Of a stretch of 64,000 nt of DNA, positions 10,585-23,900 are shown one piece after another; the first letter of the stretch is position 1; every line of letters starts with the position of its first letter. Source of the DNA: Citrus sinensis (lineage: Eukaryota; Streptophyta; Magnoliopsida; Sapindales; Rutaceae); contig NC_068557.1 of the NCBI RefSeq assembly GCF_022201045.2, positions 32,341,501 through 32,405,500 of the forward strand, given 5' to 3'. The position numbers and the translations under genes are program-made. The notes under the pieces were generated by a model. It had not been told where the DNA came from. It saw only the letters and a program-made list of their open reading frames with translations, and searched no databases.

Positions 10585-12950
10585 TCAGGTCTGATCAGTT
10601 CTAGAGTCAGAGTCGCCATCATGTGCCTTCAAACCTAAACGCAAATCCAAAGTGCTCTCATTTAAATCCTGCCGTACTATCTGTTCATCATCCTGAGACA
10701 GAATTGATGTCCAAGGCATATTAGATGCAAGCTTTACAGTTTCTAGAATGCTTTACAGTAGCTATCAGAAGGCACATCAAGTAATATGAGACTGATGGTG
10801 GCCAGAAGTAGACAACAAAGAACTCCAGGTGAACAATACACAGTTGTTGTTCTGTACTACAAATTGCAGACTTTACTGTTTTTAAAATCAGTATAAACAC
10901 AGGGAACACCATCTAAGGGGGGAAGAAAAAAAAAAGGGAAAGTCAGTCTGCTGACAACGCATAGCTCACTCCAATTTTTAAAATGAAATCAAAGCAAATG
11001 CCCTTAAGCATCATTCCATACAAGCCTTCAGTATAAATCAGTCCGCATGAATGGCATTTTATCACAAAAACTATTCAGGCACTCCAACAAGCACCGAACA
11101 AGAGTAATCATGAAAATGATAGGCAGCATTCACCTGATTTTCTTCCATAGGTACATCATTAATGTCAGGCTTTCCATCAAAACCATCATTCCTGGGAACT
11201 GGCTCAGCTGCACTTGGATCAGTATTAGTAGGTTTAGCATCATTTTCAGCATTTTCTGCTGCCTCATTTTCCGCAGCTCTTTTTTGTTCCTCTAGCACGG
11301 CAATCTTCATTATCAAATAGCCAAGATTATCATCATTGACAAAGCAACAAAGCAAGGCAACAACCACAAAAAATAAATAGAAAATAACAGATGCCTTCAT
11401 AGCACCTTTTTTGCAGGAGAAATTAGCTTATACAAAACCAACTTCTTTCGCCAGACAATATTTCCATGTTCAAATGTCACAATCATATAATCCAACCAGG
11501 ATATAGAAATAACAAAAACAAGACAAAAGTGTCCATTTCTAACAGCTTATAACATACTCTGGGTGCCCTCAACATGAGCATTATATTCCCACAATATCCT
11601 GGTTTTAAAATTACATCGTATCAGCTGAGACAGACATCAATGTGGGTGGACTGGTTGACAATCATATGAGATGAAAATATCCTACAGTAAGAACAAAAAT
11701 GGCAGTCCTTAGCTGGAGAATGATTTTCCCCAAACAAAGCAGAACTGCCAGATAAGATAATGAAAGAAAGGTATCATGTATCCAGTATAATTGATGTAAC
11801 ACATGATTTTGATTCATCAATGTTAGATTCCTAATGTACAAACAATTGCACTATTGACTTCAACACGTAAGCCAACCACTATCGCAGAAAATCAAACAGA
11901 AGTAACTGATGTACAAAGGTATTAAGAAGCAGCCGAGTGATAATAAAGCTCAATAAATCAAAAGAAAATGACATGGATCTAAAAATGTCTAGGTCATATA
12001 TCAACTCCCAGTCCATTAATTCAACCAAAAAGCATAGAGTTCAAGTTGATACCTTATGTGTCAGACCAAAAACATCTTATTATCAAACACGACATAACAT
12101 AGTCAGAAAGTGACTGCCTATAGTCAACCAAAAGCAAGAAAAGCAATAAATTGTTATTAGCAATTCAACACTGGTCTAACTTGAAAGCTAAATAACTTAA
12201 TATTGAAGCCAATGTAGTCTCAAACAAAGAACCTATCCTGTTCACAACATGAATCCAATGTAATCTCTAAACCAATAACACAAAAGCCAATTACTCAGAT
12301 TGAAAGTTCTCCGCATTTCGTTTGAAAACCACATAAACCATTTCCTTCTCTTCTTTTTTCTCCTCAAACCCACAATAAACTCCCTCTTCTCTCAATCTAA
12401 ACTATCTAATAAACACTAAATCATAGTTAAAAATTAATAATCAAAAGCCAATATCACAAATCAAGCAATTAAGAACATCACCAACAACAAACCCATCAAC
12501 CAATTTAACCTCCCAAAACCTAACGAACAAATTCACATAATCAAAAAACATCCCACACAAAAAAAAGAACAAAAATTTAGCATTTTGAAATACCGGAATG
12601 TATTTGAATTTCCGCCGAGGGGGCTCATCCGGCGCCGTATCATCCTTAACAGAATCCTTCCCGCCACCGTTAATGATGTTACCGTTGTTGTTACCGCCGT
12701 TATCTCGCTGAGAAAGTGGGGCCCACTTGTACAACAACAAATGCGAGCCATTATTTCCATTAGTACTAGAAGCGTTACCGTTGCTGCTGCTATTGAGATT
12801 TTGATGAGCGTGATTGTTGTTACCGCTGCTGTTGTTAGACGGAGAAACGTGGATCCATCGTTTCTTCCACTTTCTGACCGGTCCGCTGAACACCGTGGCT
12901 GGACCGTACCGGGTCGATGACCGGCCGAGTCGGGCCCCGACTCCCTCCAT
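10585..12950 (-). CDS. BDH1: BCL7-domain SWI/SNF chromatin-remodelling subunit (BDH1/BDH2 type)
   Basis: Plant BCL7-domain homologues are small accessory subunits of BRM-type SWI/SNF remodellers in the nucleus. Three exons: 12950-12594, 11304-11134, 10692-10585, all phase 0, giving 211 residues. The BCL7 signature is split. VRKWKKRWIHV (residues 25-35) and LLLYKWAPL (71-79) correspond to VRKWEKKWVTV and RIYKWVPV of animal BCL7. The insert between them (about 38-69) is almost entirely Asn, Ser and Gly. A second Asn/Gly run follows, then RRKFKYIP and, in exon 2, AVLEEQKRAAE and an acidic Pro-rich tail. Exon 3 ends with LDLRLGLKAHDGDSDS, where DLRLGL is an EAR-like LxLxL pattern. The BCL7 link is my motif reading; the subgroup is supported by its position next to MPC. 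Confidence 0.82.
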
Positions 12951-15143
12951 TATTTGATTCTTTTAATTTTGATGGCGTATCGGGCTGAGTTGAGAGTCGT
13001 GTGACTCGGTTGACAATTAGGAACTTTAGAGAGAGTGAGAGACAGGTGTGCCTATTATCTTCTGCGGTTTCTTAGTTTGGGTAGATTTGAATAGTGGGCC
13101 AATCAGGACCGTTCAAATTGTGGTCCGGTTTCTAAAGCGCAATGATTGGAACTTTTGGGATTGGGATGGTTGACAATTTAGTTTTGAGTTGCTAAAATTC
13201 ACCGCCATACCTACGCGATGTTTTATATCATCAATTCTTTGGTTCAGTAATAAAAATTACAAATGAGCAAGATTTGATAATTTTGACGACGCATTTTATC
13301 GAATCCTTTTTTTTTTTTTTTTCAATATTACATTATAAGTTTGAAAATCTTTTGTAAGGGAGTACAGAGACCTACACTGCGAGTCGAAGAATGCTTAAAT
13401 TACTAGAATTATGTACAAATTCATACGCCAGATTTAAATATTGGATTTTTGCTCTATACATCGATAAAAATATCCAATGCTCTTAACAAAAATAATATTT
13501 TTTTTTAAAGAGTACCTTACAATTTAGGCACTGTCAAATAAGGATATTTATTTAGTTTTTATATTTTAATTTAAATATTTGTTTAGTAATTATATTTTAA
13601 AAGTATTTTAAAACACTCTTATTGTTAAATATATTATATTCTTACCCTTACTTCTTTTATTTTTATAATAATAATTTTGCAACAATACTTCTTGGGGATG
13701 TTAATGAAAAGAAAAAAATTAATTTATTAAATCAGCCTTCAAAGTAAAATAAAAATTAGTGTAAATCTTTTGTGTTATTATTTTACCTCTACGATTAATT
13801 TTATAAATTTATTTGTTTATAAATAATTATTACTAAAATTATTATAAGGGTATTAAACATTATCTGAAGCTGGCTGGTACTAATTAATTTATAAAATAAT
13901 AAATAGCAAGGTTGTTGTAAGGGAACAGAAAATACTAATTCTTTTATAATGATATTTGTTAGTTAATTTACTAATAAATAATTATTGGTTAGTTTGCTAA
14001 TTAACTTTTTCAATAGATAAATAAATTAATATCATGAGTATTGTAGCAAGAGTTTTTTTTTTTTTTTTAAATCAAAGAAAAAAATAAGGGTAAGAAGAGT
14101 GTAACATATTTAAGGGTATTGATATTTTGAGGTATTTTTTAAACGTAAGGAGTAAACAGACACTTAAATTAAAATATAGAATTAAACGAGTATTTACCCA
14201 TTAAATTGTGGATCGATCTCGAGGGAATGGATTATTTCTAGCCTTTGTAATATTACCAAGACCTGTGGCATCTAAGTGGATCTCAAATAGCGAGAACCCA
14301 AGATAAGTAGTTTTTGTCAAAAACTTTTAAGGCATTAAATTCAAATTTTATGAGGTGGGACATTATCACAAAAAATAAACAGGGAAAAATTATATTAGTA
14401 TAAGAAATATAAATATAATAAGGGAATATAATATTTCTTGTAACAAAGCGATCGTGTGCTGATAACATGTTGTAAGTAGAGTGATTTTAGGAAGTATTAG
14501 AGGATAAGTAATTAACTAAATGGAAGGGGGAGTACGTAAGGCATGAAAGCTATGCCTTCGTCTCGATTTTATTCGATTGTAAATTTTTGATAAATAATAG
14601 CATACAAAGTGTATAAGCAGTCTGGCGTGTTTATGATATCATGCTGTCTCCACTTTTGATGTGAGAAGCACATGAGCGGTGTGTGCACGGCTACAAGGCT
14701 TATGCGCGTTTTTTCAAGATTTTCCAAAATCAGCTTTGATCAGCATATGCTTCTCATTTGTGTGATTTGAGTGTTTTGTCTTGTGGTGGAAATCCACCAA
14801 GTTCGCAACATTTATCTGTTTATTAAATTCTCTTCGTCCTTACATGTAATTTTGTTTAAAGATAAATTAGTAATAAAAAAGGTTATTGAATGAAAATAAT
14901 TTATTTTAATGAATTTTTTGGAAATAATAATCTAAATTGAACTGAACCGATTTCTTTATATATATATATATATATATTAATTTTTAGTTCTTTCTCATAT
15001 AAACCCATGGATTTTCTTAATTTTAAAAAACGAACCAAAGACGGTTCGGTTTTTTCCGGTACAACAGTTTTTACTTTTTACCCACTCCTAACCATAGCAA
15101 ACGCCGCTGTTTGTCACTAATTTTCCCATCGCCACTCCTTTCA
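12951..15143. other. Divergent intergenic region between the BCL7-like gene and GART
   Basis: The first roughly 250 bp upstream of 12950 are less AT-rich and probably hold the promoter and 5' UTR of the BCL7-like gene. A long-TIR element fills about 13541-14200. A (TA)9 run lies near 14961-14978. The last 80 bp before 15144 should contain the GART leader. No other gene is visible. Confidence 0.45.
13541..14200. mobile_element. Long-TIR non-autonomous element, copy A (about 660 bp)
   Basis: The left end (TATTTATTTAGTTTTTATAT, then a second GTTTAGTAATTATATTTT block, then AAAACACTCTTATTG) is mirrored by the right end, which ends in TATTTACCC and reads GGGTAAATACTCGTTTAAT in reverse complement. 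Inverted similarity runs over roughly 100 bp or more. The interior is homologous to copy B at about 45285-45943, including a TGGGGAT(G/A)TTAAT(G/A) block and several ATAAATAATTATT blocks. No coding capacity and no clear target duplication. Confidence 0.6.
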
Positions 15144-17138
15144 ATGGAGGCTAACAGCTTCCTCTCTGGCTCCACAATTCCATTAATACAAACTCCCAGA
15201 AAGTTACCATCTTTATCTTTCGCTCAATCTCATTCTCACCTGTCGGCCTCTTTCCGAGCCCATAAGTTGTTGGTTCCACAAAGCTTACGGTCTTCTAGAA
15301 GACTAGAGTGTGTAAATTTCGCGGAAAAAGTAAAAAATAATGGTGACAAATATGAGAAAGATTTTGATTCCGGGATTAAGAAGAAAAATCTGGCGGTATT
15401 CGTGTCCGGCGGTGGCTCAAATTTCCGGTCCATTCACGCCGCCTGCCTTGCTGGTTCTGTTTATGGAGACGTCGTCGTTTTGGTCACTAATAAACCCGGT
15501 AAATTACGTTTAAATTGTCCTCACACGTTTTCGTTTTAGGTGCTTAGCCTCTCCTTTGTATTTTGAATTTGTAATTATGGACTTCATTATGAGATAATTC
15601 TGCTTTGTTTATTTAATACGAGTTCCCACGTTTACAGATTGTGTTTGTCTTCTGACTCTGATAAAAAGAGTGGCTTCCATCCATTCAATGTGTGTGTGCT
15701 TGCTGAGCAGCAATGCTATAAATATTTAAACTTGCTTGAGAAGCATAATAGATTGTTAAAATTAACTCATCGGTGCCCTTTCTATCTTTTTCTTCTAAGT
15801 TAAAATTAGCTCCTCTTTCCCAAAAAGGAAAAGAAAAAAAAGGTTGAAATTTGCATTATTATTAATTTATACTATGTTCCTCTGTGTAACAGATTGTGGA
15901 GGTGCAGAGTATGCGAGAGATAACAGCATCCCGGTTATTTTGTTCCCCAAAACTAAAGATGAGCCTAATGGTTTATCTCCAAATGATTTTGTAGCTGCTC
16001 TTAGGTTAGACTCTTTTCATTTAGCCACTGTATATTTTCATATTTATTGTGAATCTCCTAGAACGACTGTTGCTATAAAATCTATTGCTTACATGGTAGT
16101 CATAAACTAAAAAGTCATAATGCATTGCAGAAAAAATTGGATATGATGGATTAATTTTCAGCTTCCTAATCATTGAGTTTCTGTAGCAGTAGAGTGTTAC
16201 TCACAATAAAGTTCTTGTGTATTTTCTGATAATCTTCAGGTACCTGAGAATAGATAACACTTATTTGCATTTGCTGTTTTATGTTAATCAGCGAAGTCAA
16301 TGTTGACTTCATTCTTCTAGCTGGATACCTGAAACTAATACCTATGGAATTGATTAGAGCTTATCCAAGATCCATTGTAAATATCCATCCATCACTGCTT
16401 CCAGCCTTTGGAGGCAAAGGCTATTATGGTATGAAGGTGCATAAAGCAGTGATTGCTTCTGGAGCTAGGTACTTTGCAGCGTTTGCTGTCACTTTATTTC
16501 CCTTATTTGTCTTCTTAAACTATGTGCTATGGCTCTCATCCTCTTCATATTTGTTTACTATATTAAATACGGAGAAAGTTTCTCATCTTTTTTTTTTTTC
16601 TTTTCTCTTTGTGTTTGGTCAGATACTCTGGTCCAACTATTCATTTTGTTGATGAACATTATGACACGGGACGAATTCTTGCCCAAAGAGTTGTCCCTGT
16701 GCTCTGGAATGACACAGCAGAGGATCTGGCTGCAAGAGTTCTTCTGGAGGTAGTGTGATTTATCATTTACTTTTGAAAAGATGCTTGTTTGGGAATCACT
16801 GAATGATCAACCTCTATTTGCAATGAAATTGAGTATTTGCCATCATTATAAATGCCCTTAATAGTAAATTTGATATTTAGGAGGCATCTGCTATCATTCC
16901 AATGATGAAACCAAGTTCCTGTTGTTAAGGGAACAACTTATGTATGATGAAAATATGGACTTGTTACTTACTGTTGCATCTTGCAATTCAAAATTGGCTT
17001 TGGCTTTTCTCCTCTTGAGTGTAGGAACATCGATTATATGTGGATGTTGCATCAGCTTTATGTGAGGAGCGAGTGGTTTGGAGGGAAGATGGCGTCCCTG
17101 TCATTCGGAGCAAAGAGAATCCAGATGAGTTCAGCTAG
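15144..17138 (+). CDS. GART: Phosphoribosylglycinamide formyltransferase (GAR transformylase), plastid-targeted
   Basis: PurN-type enzyme. It transfers a formyl group from 10-formyl-tetrahydrofolate to GAR in de novo purine synthesis, which in plants occurs in plastids. Five exons: 15144-15498, 15893-16004, 16292-16468, 16623-16749, 17025-17138, giving 294 residues. The first ~85 residues are Ser/Arg-rich with few acids, as in a transit peptide. The enzyme begins at NLAVFVSGGGSNFRSIH (phosphate-binding loop). Catalytic features are NIHPSLLPAFGGKG (Asn and His) and HFVDEHYDTGRILAQ (Asp). The C-terminus reads SKENPDEFS. The start is the ATG in AATGGAGG at 15144; the frame extends upstream without another ATG. 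A cDNA could revise the small exon 2/3 junction (AALSEVNVDF), but its length matches the family. Confidence 0.93.
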
Positions 17139-19400
17139 TAGCAGAAAGTACCAGCTTCTTTTTGCCCTCTTCTGTAGGTTTTGAGGCCACTGACTGATAA
17201 TCTTTTACCAAATTTTAATAGTCTACTCTCATGCTTTACATTTTCAAAGTTACGAGCTTCACCATATAACACTTTGTTACCTCATACTAGATTTTCCAGT
17301 TCTTTTGCAGGTCTTAATTTATAGAGAAGTCTGGCGTGCATGCCAATAGTTTTTTTTTCCCCCCTTCTTTTTGGTGGTGTGTGTGATATACTTGGAGGCT
17401 TGTTTTCAATTTGTTTCTCAGCTGAGAATATGATGATAGATTTCTGGGCATTTTGCTCATTCATATTCTTGGAGTTTGTATTTATTTATTTATTTATTAT
17501 TTACTTTTTCCACATATTTGCCTGCTGACTTAAAAAGTGGTGGGCGTTGATAAATAATCTGATTATGTATGGACAATTTTTCTGTACCATTAATCTTTGA
17601 ATGAGTTGAACAAATTTTTAAAGCTATAGCAACTCATAGGTGCCTGTATCAATGTTAATTTATGGACTCAAGGGAAGCTGATTTGTGTTCATGTTACGCC
17701 ATGTGTGGATTTGCTACGGGTACTGCTAAATCTTGAATAATTGGGAACAAATGATTTCGCATTGTTGCGGCGATTATCAAATGCTACTAATTACTAGATT
17801 TGTCGCATCGTCTAAATAAATTATCATAAAAGTTGAAGCAAGAAAGAGTTGGTATCGGAAACAACTGAACTGTATGAAACAGTCTGTCACGAGATGAGTT
17901 TTATTACGAGCAATCGGCATTAATCTCCGGTTACGGGAGATTTGAGCGGCCCGCGACAAGTGGCTTACTTAGCATAGACAAATTTAAAACAAAATGCTGC
18001 TGCGGGTGCATGTGCTTTACAGAACACTGCATCACACTGGATCGCATTTAGTTTTTTGTGCGATGTGCGGCTGAGATCTTTCCTCCTGACCCAAACTTGG
18101 TCTAGGTCATTATATATTTCGTTATATAAACACCACTTCAGCCGCTGGGTAGGGCTTCGAAATGTTTTTAACTTTGCAAACCTTTTCTTTCTGGTTTCTC
18201 GCACAATTAGTGTTAGTGATTGAGCTGGGTTATTGGATATTGAGTCTTGGTATTGTTTTGTTATGCTCATGGATGAGGCTACATGTACCAAGATTAGGGT
18301 GTAAATGATAAGATACCCTTGATCTTGAACTGCCAGAGCGGCTGTAGCTAAATTAAATCAAATGGCTGAGAGGTTTACTGGCCGGTGGTTGTGTTTCCAG
18401 TCGACTAATCTGCTTACCGAACCTCTTACACTTACTTGATTTATTTTAGAAAATATTGTTATTTTTTCAACAAGGAAATTGTTCAACGAGAAGGGGAGAG
18501 AAGAAGGAAATGGCATAGGATTTAGCCTTTTTAAGAGACCCTTCTCTTACATAAAAATATGTCACCTTCCAGGCAATCTGCCTTGATTTCCCAGCAGTGT
18601 TGCGTCAAACGGTGTCTATATATATTTTTTTCTGTATTTTCTTCTTACTTTTCCAGTTTTGGTCTTCATTTTTCATTCTTTTCTTTTTTTCATTATTTTT
18701 GGCAAATGAAGAATCTGTAACCTTTTTTTTTTTTTTGGGAGGAGACCTTGAAAGAAACTATCTTTATTGTTCTTTTGTGCGTTTTAAAGAAGTGATGGGT
18801 TGTTAATAGTTCTTTTGGATGCCATGAAATTCATTACATAGATGTCATTTTTATAATGCATTAATACTGAGTTGAAAAGAGTGAATGAACCTTCTGTTTT
18901 TGGACCCTCATTTGCAGAAACTTAATCTAGAGAAGAACTCTATTTATAATCAATAATTGCAGGACCTATTCCATAAGCCTCATTCCTAATTTGAGGCCAG
19001 AAAGTTGCATACACAATAGCATTTCATTGAACTATCTAAACAAAACAAGGCTCTTGCGTCCAATTTTGCTTACGCGGATGCCCAATTCTTTGGCTCCAAC
19101 CCCAACTCCATTCCAGAAACACCTTAACTTACAAGTACAATAACTCGACGAGACAAATATTCGTACAAAAAGAAGCCCACGAATAAACGTTAACGCAGGC
19201 ATGGATGCATACTAGCCATAGGCCTGGTTGGGGTAATCCAATTCTTGAAGGAGCATTGGCGTCCAGCTAATTCCAAAATCAGAGATTCAATCACTTACCC
19301 AATGCTCCTAACGAAATAATTTAAAAACAAAAAACAAAAAATAATTACTTCTAAAACAACCTATGCAATAATTTGATCTATACAAAATTTCCTCCTTGAG
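17139..19400. other. Convergent intergenic region (GART / DUF506)
   Basis: The first few hundred bases after 17138 are T-rich and look like 3' UTR. A 108-codon open frame on the minus strand at 17965-18291 matches no family I know and lacks context. T-rich runs occur near 18720-18735. The last few hundred bases before 19401 are probably the DUF506 3' UTR. I see no RNA gene or transposon ends here. Confidence 0.35.
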
Positions 19401-20901
19401 CTAATTGCCCATGTCATCGCCACCGTGACTGAATGCAGCAGTTAGCTGCCCAAATTTCAAGCCAGCCTTACTGGCAAAGTTATCTCTGCAGTTATAAGGA
19501 CTCACTTGCAAGGTTACAAAACCAATTGACCGATTTGATGCAAACCCCCCTTCAAATTTCAATGTACTCGCAACTGCATTGGTCGTACGCTTATAGGGAC
19601 TAAACCATTTAGCCTGCATGTATCCATTCCTCCTCCATGGCGGCACAGACAGTTCGGCTGACTTAATTGATTCTCTAGCAGCACCACACATTAGCCTCAG
19701 AATCTGCTTAAGCGTCCCCGGTTTGCCAACAAATATTGGTGGGAAAAGATTCACTAGAGACATGTAACCATCCGCGGCACGAGCAATTTCAAATTGTGCA
19801 GCTAAGTTTACTTCAATAATGTATCGATTTGCACCAAGATTCACGTCTACAAATTCATAATTCCCACATGGGAACTTGGCAGTTTTCTCCCACCGTGACT
19901 TGCAGAGACCTGATTTACATACATAATTCATGGAATCAGATAAGAGATATATAAACTAAGCAATTAACGTGCCAGAAGCTGCAAGGAATTTTGATTGATT
20001 TTAGGGTGTGTTTGTAACTACTATCCATATATGAATCTGTTTTTATTTTTGAATCTATTGTGTGTTAGCGCTGATATCTAATGAAAAAGCACAGTAAGTA
20101 GCTAAAGTACCTACCTACCTAGCTACTTTTAATTGACAGCTTGACATCAATTCATTCATACTCCTATTCTACTCCAAATTCCAGTTACGAATTTTTGTCT
20201 TTGTAATCTCCTAATTCTTTCAAAAGCTTCTTCAAAAAAGTATAAATTTAAATAACGAACGGAGAACAACAACGATTAAATTGGTAAATAATCATACATA
20301 TTGTTATCAAACTAAGTCAAAATCCCAAACTGTTTGTTGTAATTTGGTAAAATTAGACATAAAAAAGGAGCATGAGCAAATTTGCATAATTAAATTTCTT
20401 TATTGATCAAAAATTCTTTTTTTTTAATATATATATATATATATATTAATTAAAGTTGAATATTTGAAACTAACCAGCATCAAATCCTTTATCACGCAAA
20501 TGACTCATCAGCCGTCGTTTAAAAGCCGGCGACGATGCATCTCCTAAAACGGTGCATGCAAACTCTGTCTCTTCACGAATCCTTCGCTTATCATCATGAT
20601 CTTGATCATCACACTGACGTCCGAAAAACAAACCCTGTAACATCTCTTTCTTCTCAGAATCACGCCAATAACTTCCCATTTCCGAGTCATTCCCTTCGTC
20701 TTCATCTTCGTCGTCTTTATTATTTTTCTCATCAACAACCACACCATCTTTCTCAATGAAACAATTTACAAGATGGGACAAATCAGTAAAACTCTCCGGC
20801 AGCGGCGAGTGTTCGCTGCCGCTGCTCTCGCAAATCCTCGCCTTTGCCACCTCATCAAACGCCGCCGCTACCCTCTTAAACCTCACTGGTATTTTCGCCA
20901 T
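19401..20901 (-). CDS. DUF506 (PDDEXK-like) family protein
   Basis: Member of the plant DUF506 family, predicted to have a PDDEXK nuclease-like fold. Its molecular role is not established. Two exons: 20901-20475 and 19909-19401, joined in frame across a 565-bp intron, giving 311 residues. The N-terminus MAKIPVRFKRVAAAFDE and the PESFTDLSHLVNCFIE block are typical. Residues ~50-75 form a very acidic run (DEDEDEGND). Exon 2 carries the conserved core CKSRWEK, YEFVDVNLGANRYIIEVNLA, QFEIARA and PPIFVGKPGTLKQILRLMC. Within it, Asp of FVDVN and Glu of IIEVN fit the D...ExK-like metal site, with no Lys at the canonical place. The family is plant-specific and often drought- or hormone-responsive. From memory, an Arabidopsis member lies close to the FAH/BAG5/RhoGDI cluster. 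Confidence 0.88.
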
Positions 20902-23900
20902 TTATTACTGAAAACTAATTAACAATAGCTGGCTGGCTAGAAGAAAGAGATTGGCTCCTGGGGTTTAAATAAAAAGCGACACTCCTCTTGGAAAAGGAAA
21001 TTCTTGTGTGTCGTTACTATGGTGCCACCGTGTTGATATATATATATAACGTGAGCAACAATTCCAGAAGATGACAACATTCGGTGAAATTGTGGGAAAA
21101 CACGAACAGTGTTACTGTTTTAATTATGTGTTGCATGTACATAGGTTTGTTACGGTGTGTACCAATGAATCTGCCCCTTTGAATGCATGTATAATGACCG
21201 TTTTGACGGCCACATTCAGTGTTCGTTTCGGTTTTTGGCAAGACAAGTAATTAAGTTTTAGTTGGTTTAATCACACGCTTAAAATGTTGGCCGAAAATAA
21301 ATTATAATGATCTACCAATTAATTGAGTGAATCAAATTACACTGGGGTGAGTCAGCATTGAGTCAATCAAAGCGGGAAGAAAAAAAAAAAAACTATATTA
21401 ACAGATGAGGTAAGGATTTTATGATCATGCGTAACTTGCCCCAGTTGAGGGTTTCAAAATGGAAAAAATAAGTAATTCCACCTTATTGATTGGAAATAAA
21501 AATGAGAGGATTCTGTTGATGCAGCTCGGGGCACAAAATCTTGGGGAAAAAAAAAAACAAGCCTTGGGCACAAACATAAAAGTAGAGAATAATAAAGATA
21601 GAATTATCTTTTAAAAATTGAAAAAAAAAAGTTATTTAACTAATACAATTTAGATTCTCACTTGTAAATATTTAGAATAAAATCAAAATTGTTAATATTC
21701 GTCCCAAAAAAAAAGAAAGAAGAATCAATTGTTAATGAAATATTTTGATTTCAAATATGGTCCGACAGCATGGATGTGGACATGGTTGATCAGCAAATGA
21801 TGTGCATGGTCGATGGAGACGGGCTCAATTGTTTTACTGTGTACCTTCGCGTACAATAGATTCTCTCACCGGAGAAATTTTGACCAAGTCTTAAGTTTTA
21901 CTATGACCTGCTGACTCCATGCACCAAGGCTTTAACGCCATACGCATGATCGAGTGTTCATGTGCAGTCCATGCAGGAAACCACCATTTTCCACGTGGCA
22001 GCCACTTCCATGTCAGCTATCCGATTAGGACGTGGAAAATATACGCCGAGATTTGGAATTTGGATTTGTAGAGTTTTTATTATTCGTTTATTGAACCAAA
22101 TTATTGGTGTTTCAGGACGACCAGGTTCAATGAACTGGTTATTTGTCCAGATACATTGAACCATAACTTCGTCTTGTATAAGCATTGTTTGTGAAAATAC
22201 TTTAACCCCGGGCTTGGCTTCTTAAACTTTAATTTTCTCACTTAGAAGTCTTTAGTTAGTTTTTCATTCAGTCAGTCTTAATGTCATTATTCATTAACAT
22301 TCGATTAAATGAATTGAATAAATGAATAATCAATTCTTCGATGTGCTTTTTTAATAGCAAATTCTACGATGGAGCTCCTTCTAATTCCTTAGCATGCATA
22401 CGCTGGATGTGGCCCTTTTTTAAGCTAATATTCATTCAGAAAAAGCTACCGTCTCAATCATTTTTTCCATGATTAGCAACAAAGAATGTATGTATGTATG
22501 TATAAACGACAGCAGCAGCAAATAATGAGAGCACGTTTGAGAGCCCACTTTGTAACTAGTGTGTATTTTTTTTTTTTTTCTCTCTCTTCCGCTTTTTGTG
22601 AATTATATTCATCTACTGACGTTGTCTAACTAACATCTTTCAACTTTCATTTTCAAGGTATAAAAGTAAATAATTAAGAAGTTACAAAATAGTCATACGG
22701 CTATAATTTTTAAATAATAATTTTAATAAAATTAATAAAAATATAATAAAATTTTCATCATACAAATAGAAAATCAAATCAATTTATTTTTTAAAATACA
22801 GCAACTAGTGTTTATTATACACTCTACCACTGTTATTTTTAAATTATAACTATTCAACTTCAATATCAAACATGGTTATAACTACTTGATACTAATTGAT
22901 GATTAAAAGTGTAATCTCCTCGATTACAAAATAAGAGTGGCGATTTTCAGATTCAATTTGACATCAGAAAGGAATATGTTCAGTTCCGGCAAAGTGGCCG
23001 CTGGCCGCTCCTACTAATACAAACAACAGGTCGTTAAAATTGAGATCCCAAAAGGCCGAAACTAAATTTTATTCCACAGAGAGAGAGAGAGAGAGAGAGT
23101 GGGTGTTCGTAGAAATGGAGGGCCGTGAAGTGCATTCAGATAACTGTTGTGAGTTGTGAGGAGTTGCCCCCTGGGTTAGCCCATATTCAACTTGTTATAA
23201 ATAAAATCAAGACCCAATAAGATCTGAAATGGGCCGTCCAAGCCCAGTTGTGACATTTTGTCACCTTAAGCGGGACAACTTTTTGTTACTTTTGTTCGTT
23301 CACATGAGTTGGAGTTAATCGTGGGTTATGACCAACAAAATGTCAAAACTGCCCTTCATTGATGCGGTGTTGCGGTTGCGCCCCAAAGAGGAAGACAGAA
23401 GGTCAAAATAAACAAAAGCCAAGTGGTGTTTGTCTTTCTCGTTGCTCGATTGCCCAAAAGAGACTTCGTTTCTTTTAAAGATTAGAGAGACACCGTAAGA
23501 GAGATTAAATTCAAGCCAAAGCAAGTAACAATGATATCTCTTCCATCGTACAAGGTTCGGTTTTGGAATTTTATTAGTTACCAACTTATTATTATCTACG
23601 TTTATGTTTCGTAGGACTCTAGTTTTTTTTTTCTTTTTTTAATTTGTTATTATTGTAATGTTTTGCTTGTCCCATCATTAAATTTACAATTTTGTACGCA
23701 GGTTTTGTAAATCAAGGGCAATGGTTCAATTCAGAGTCGATCTTTCAGTTATTTAACGGATTTTATACTCTAGATGGGATTTTATTATTGTCTGTTGTGA
23801 TGGGCATCCTCGTTTTGTTTTTATCTTTGATTTGCTGAGTTTTGCTGTTTTTGATTAATTTCTTTGTAGCTATTTGGTAATCTGTGGGAATCGATTTTTG

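Noticed and set aside
17965-18291. 108-codon minus-strand frame
   Set aside because: No homology, no splice or promoter context; judged chance.
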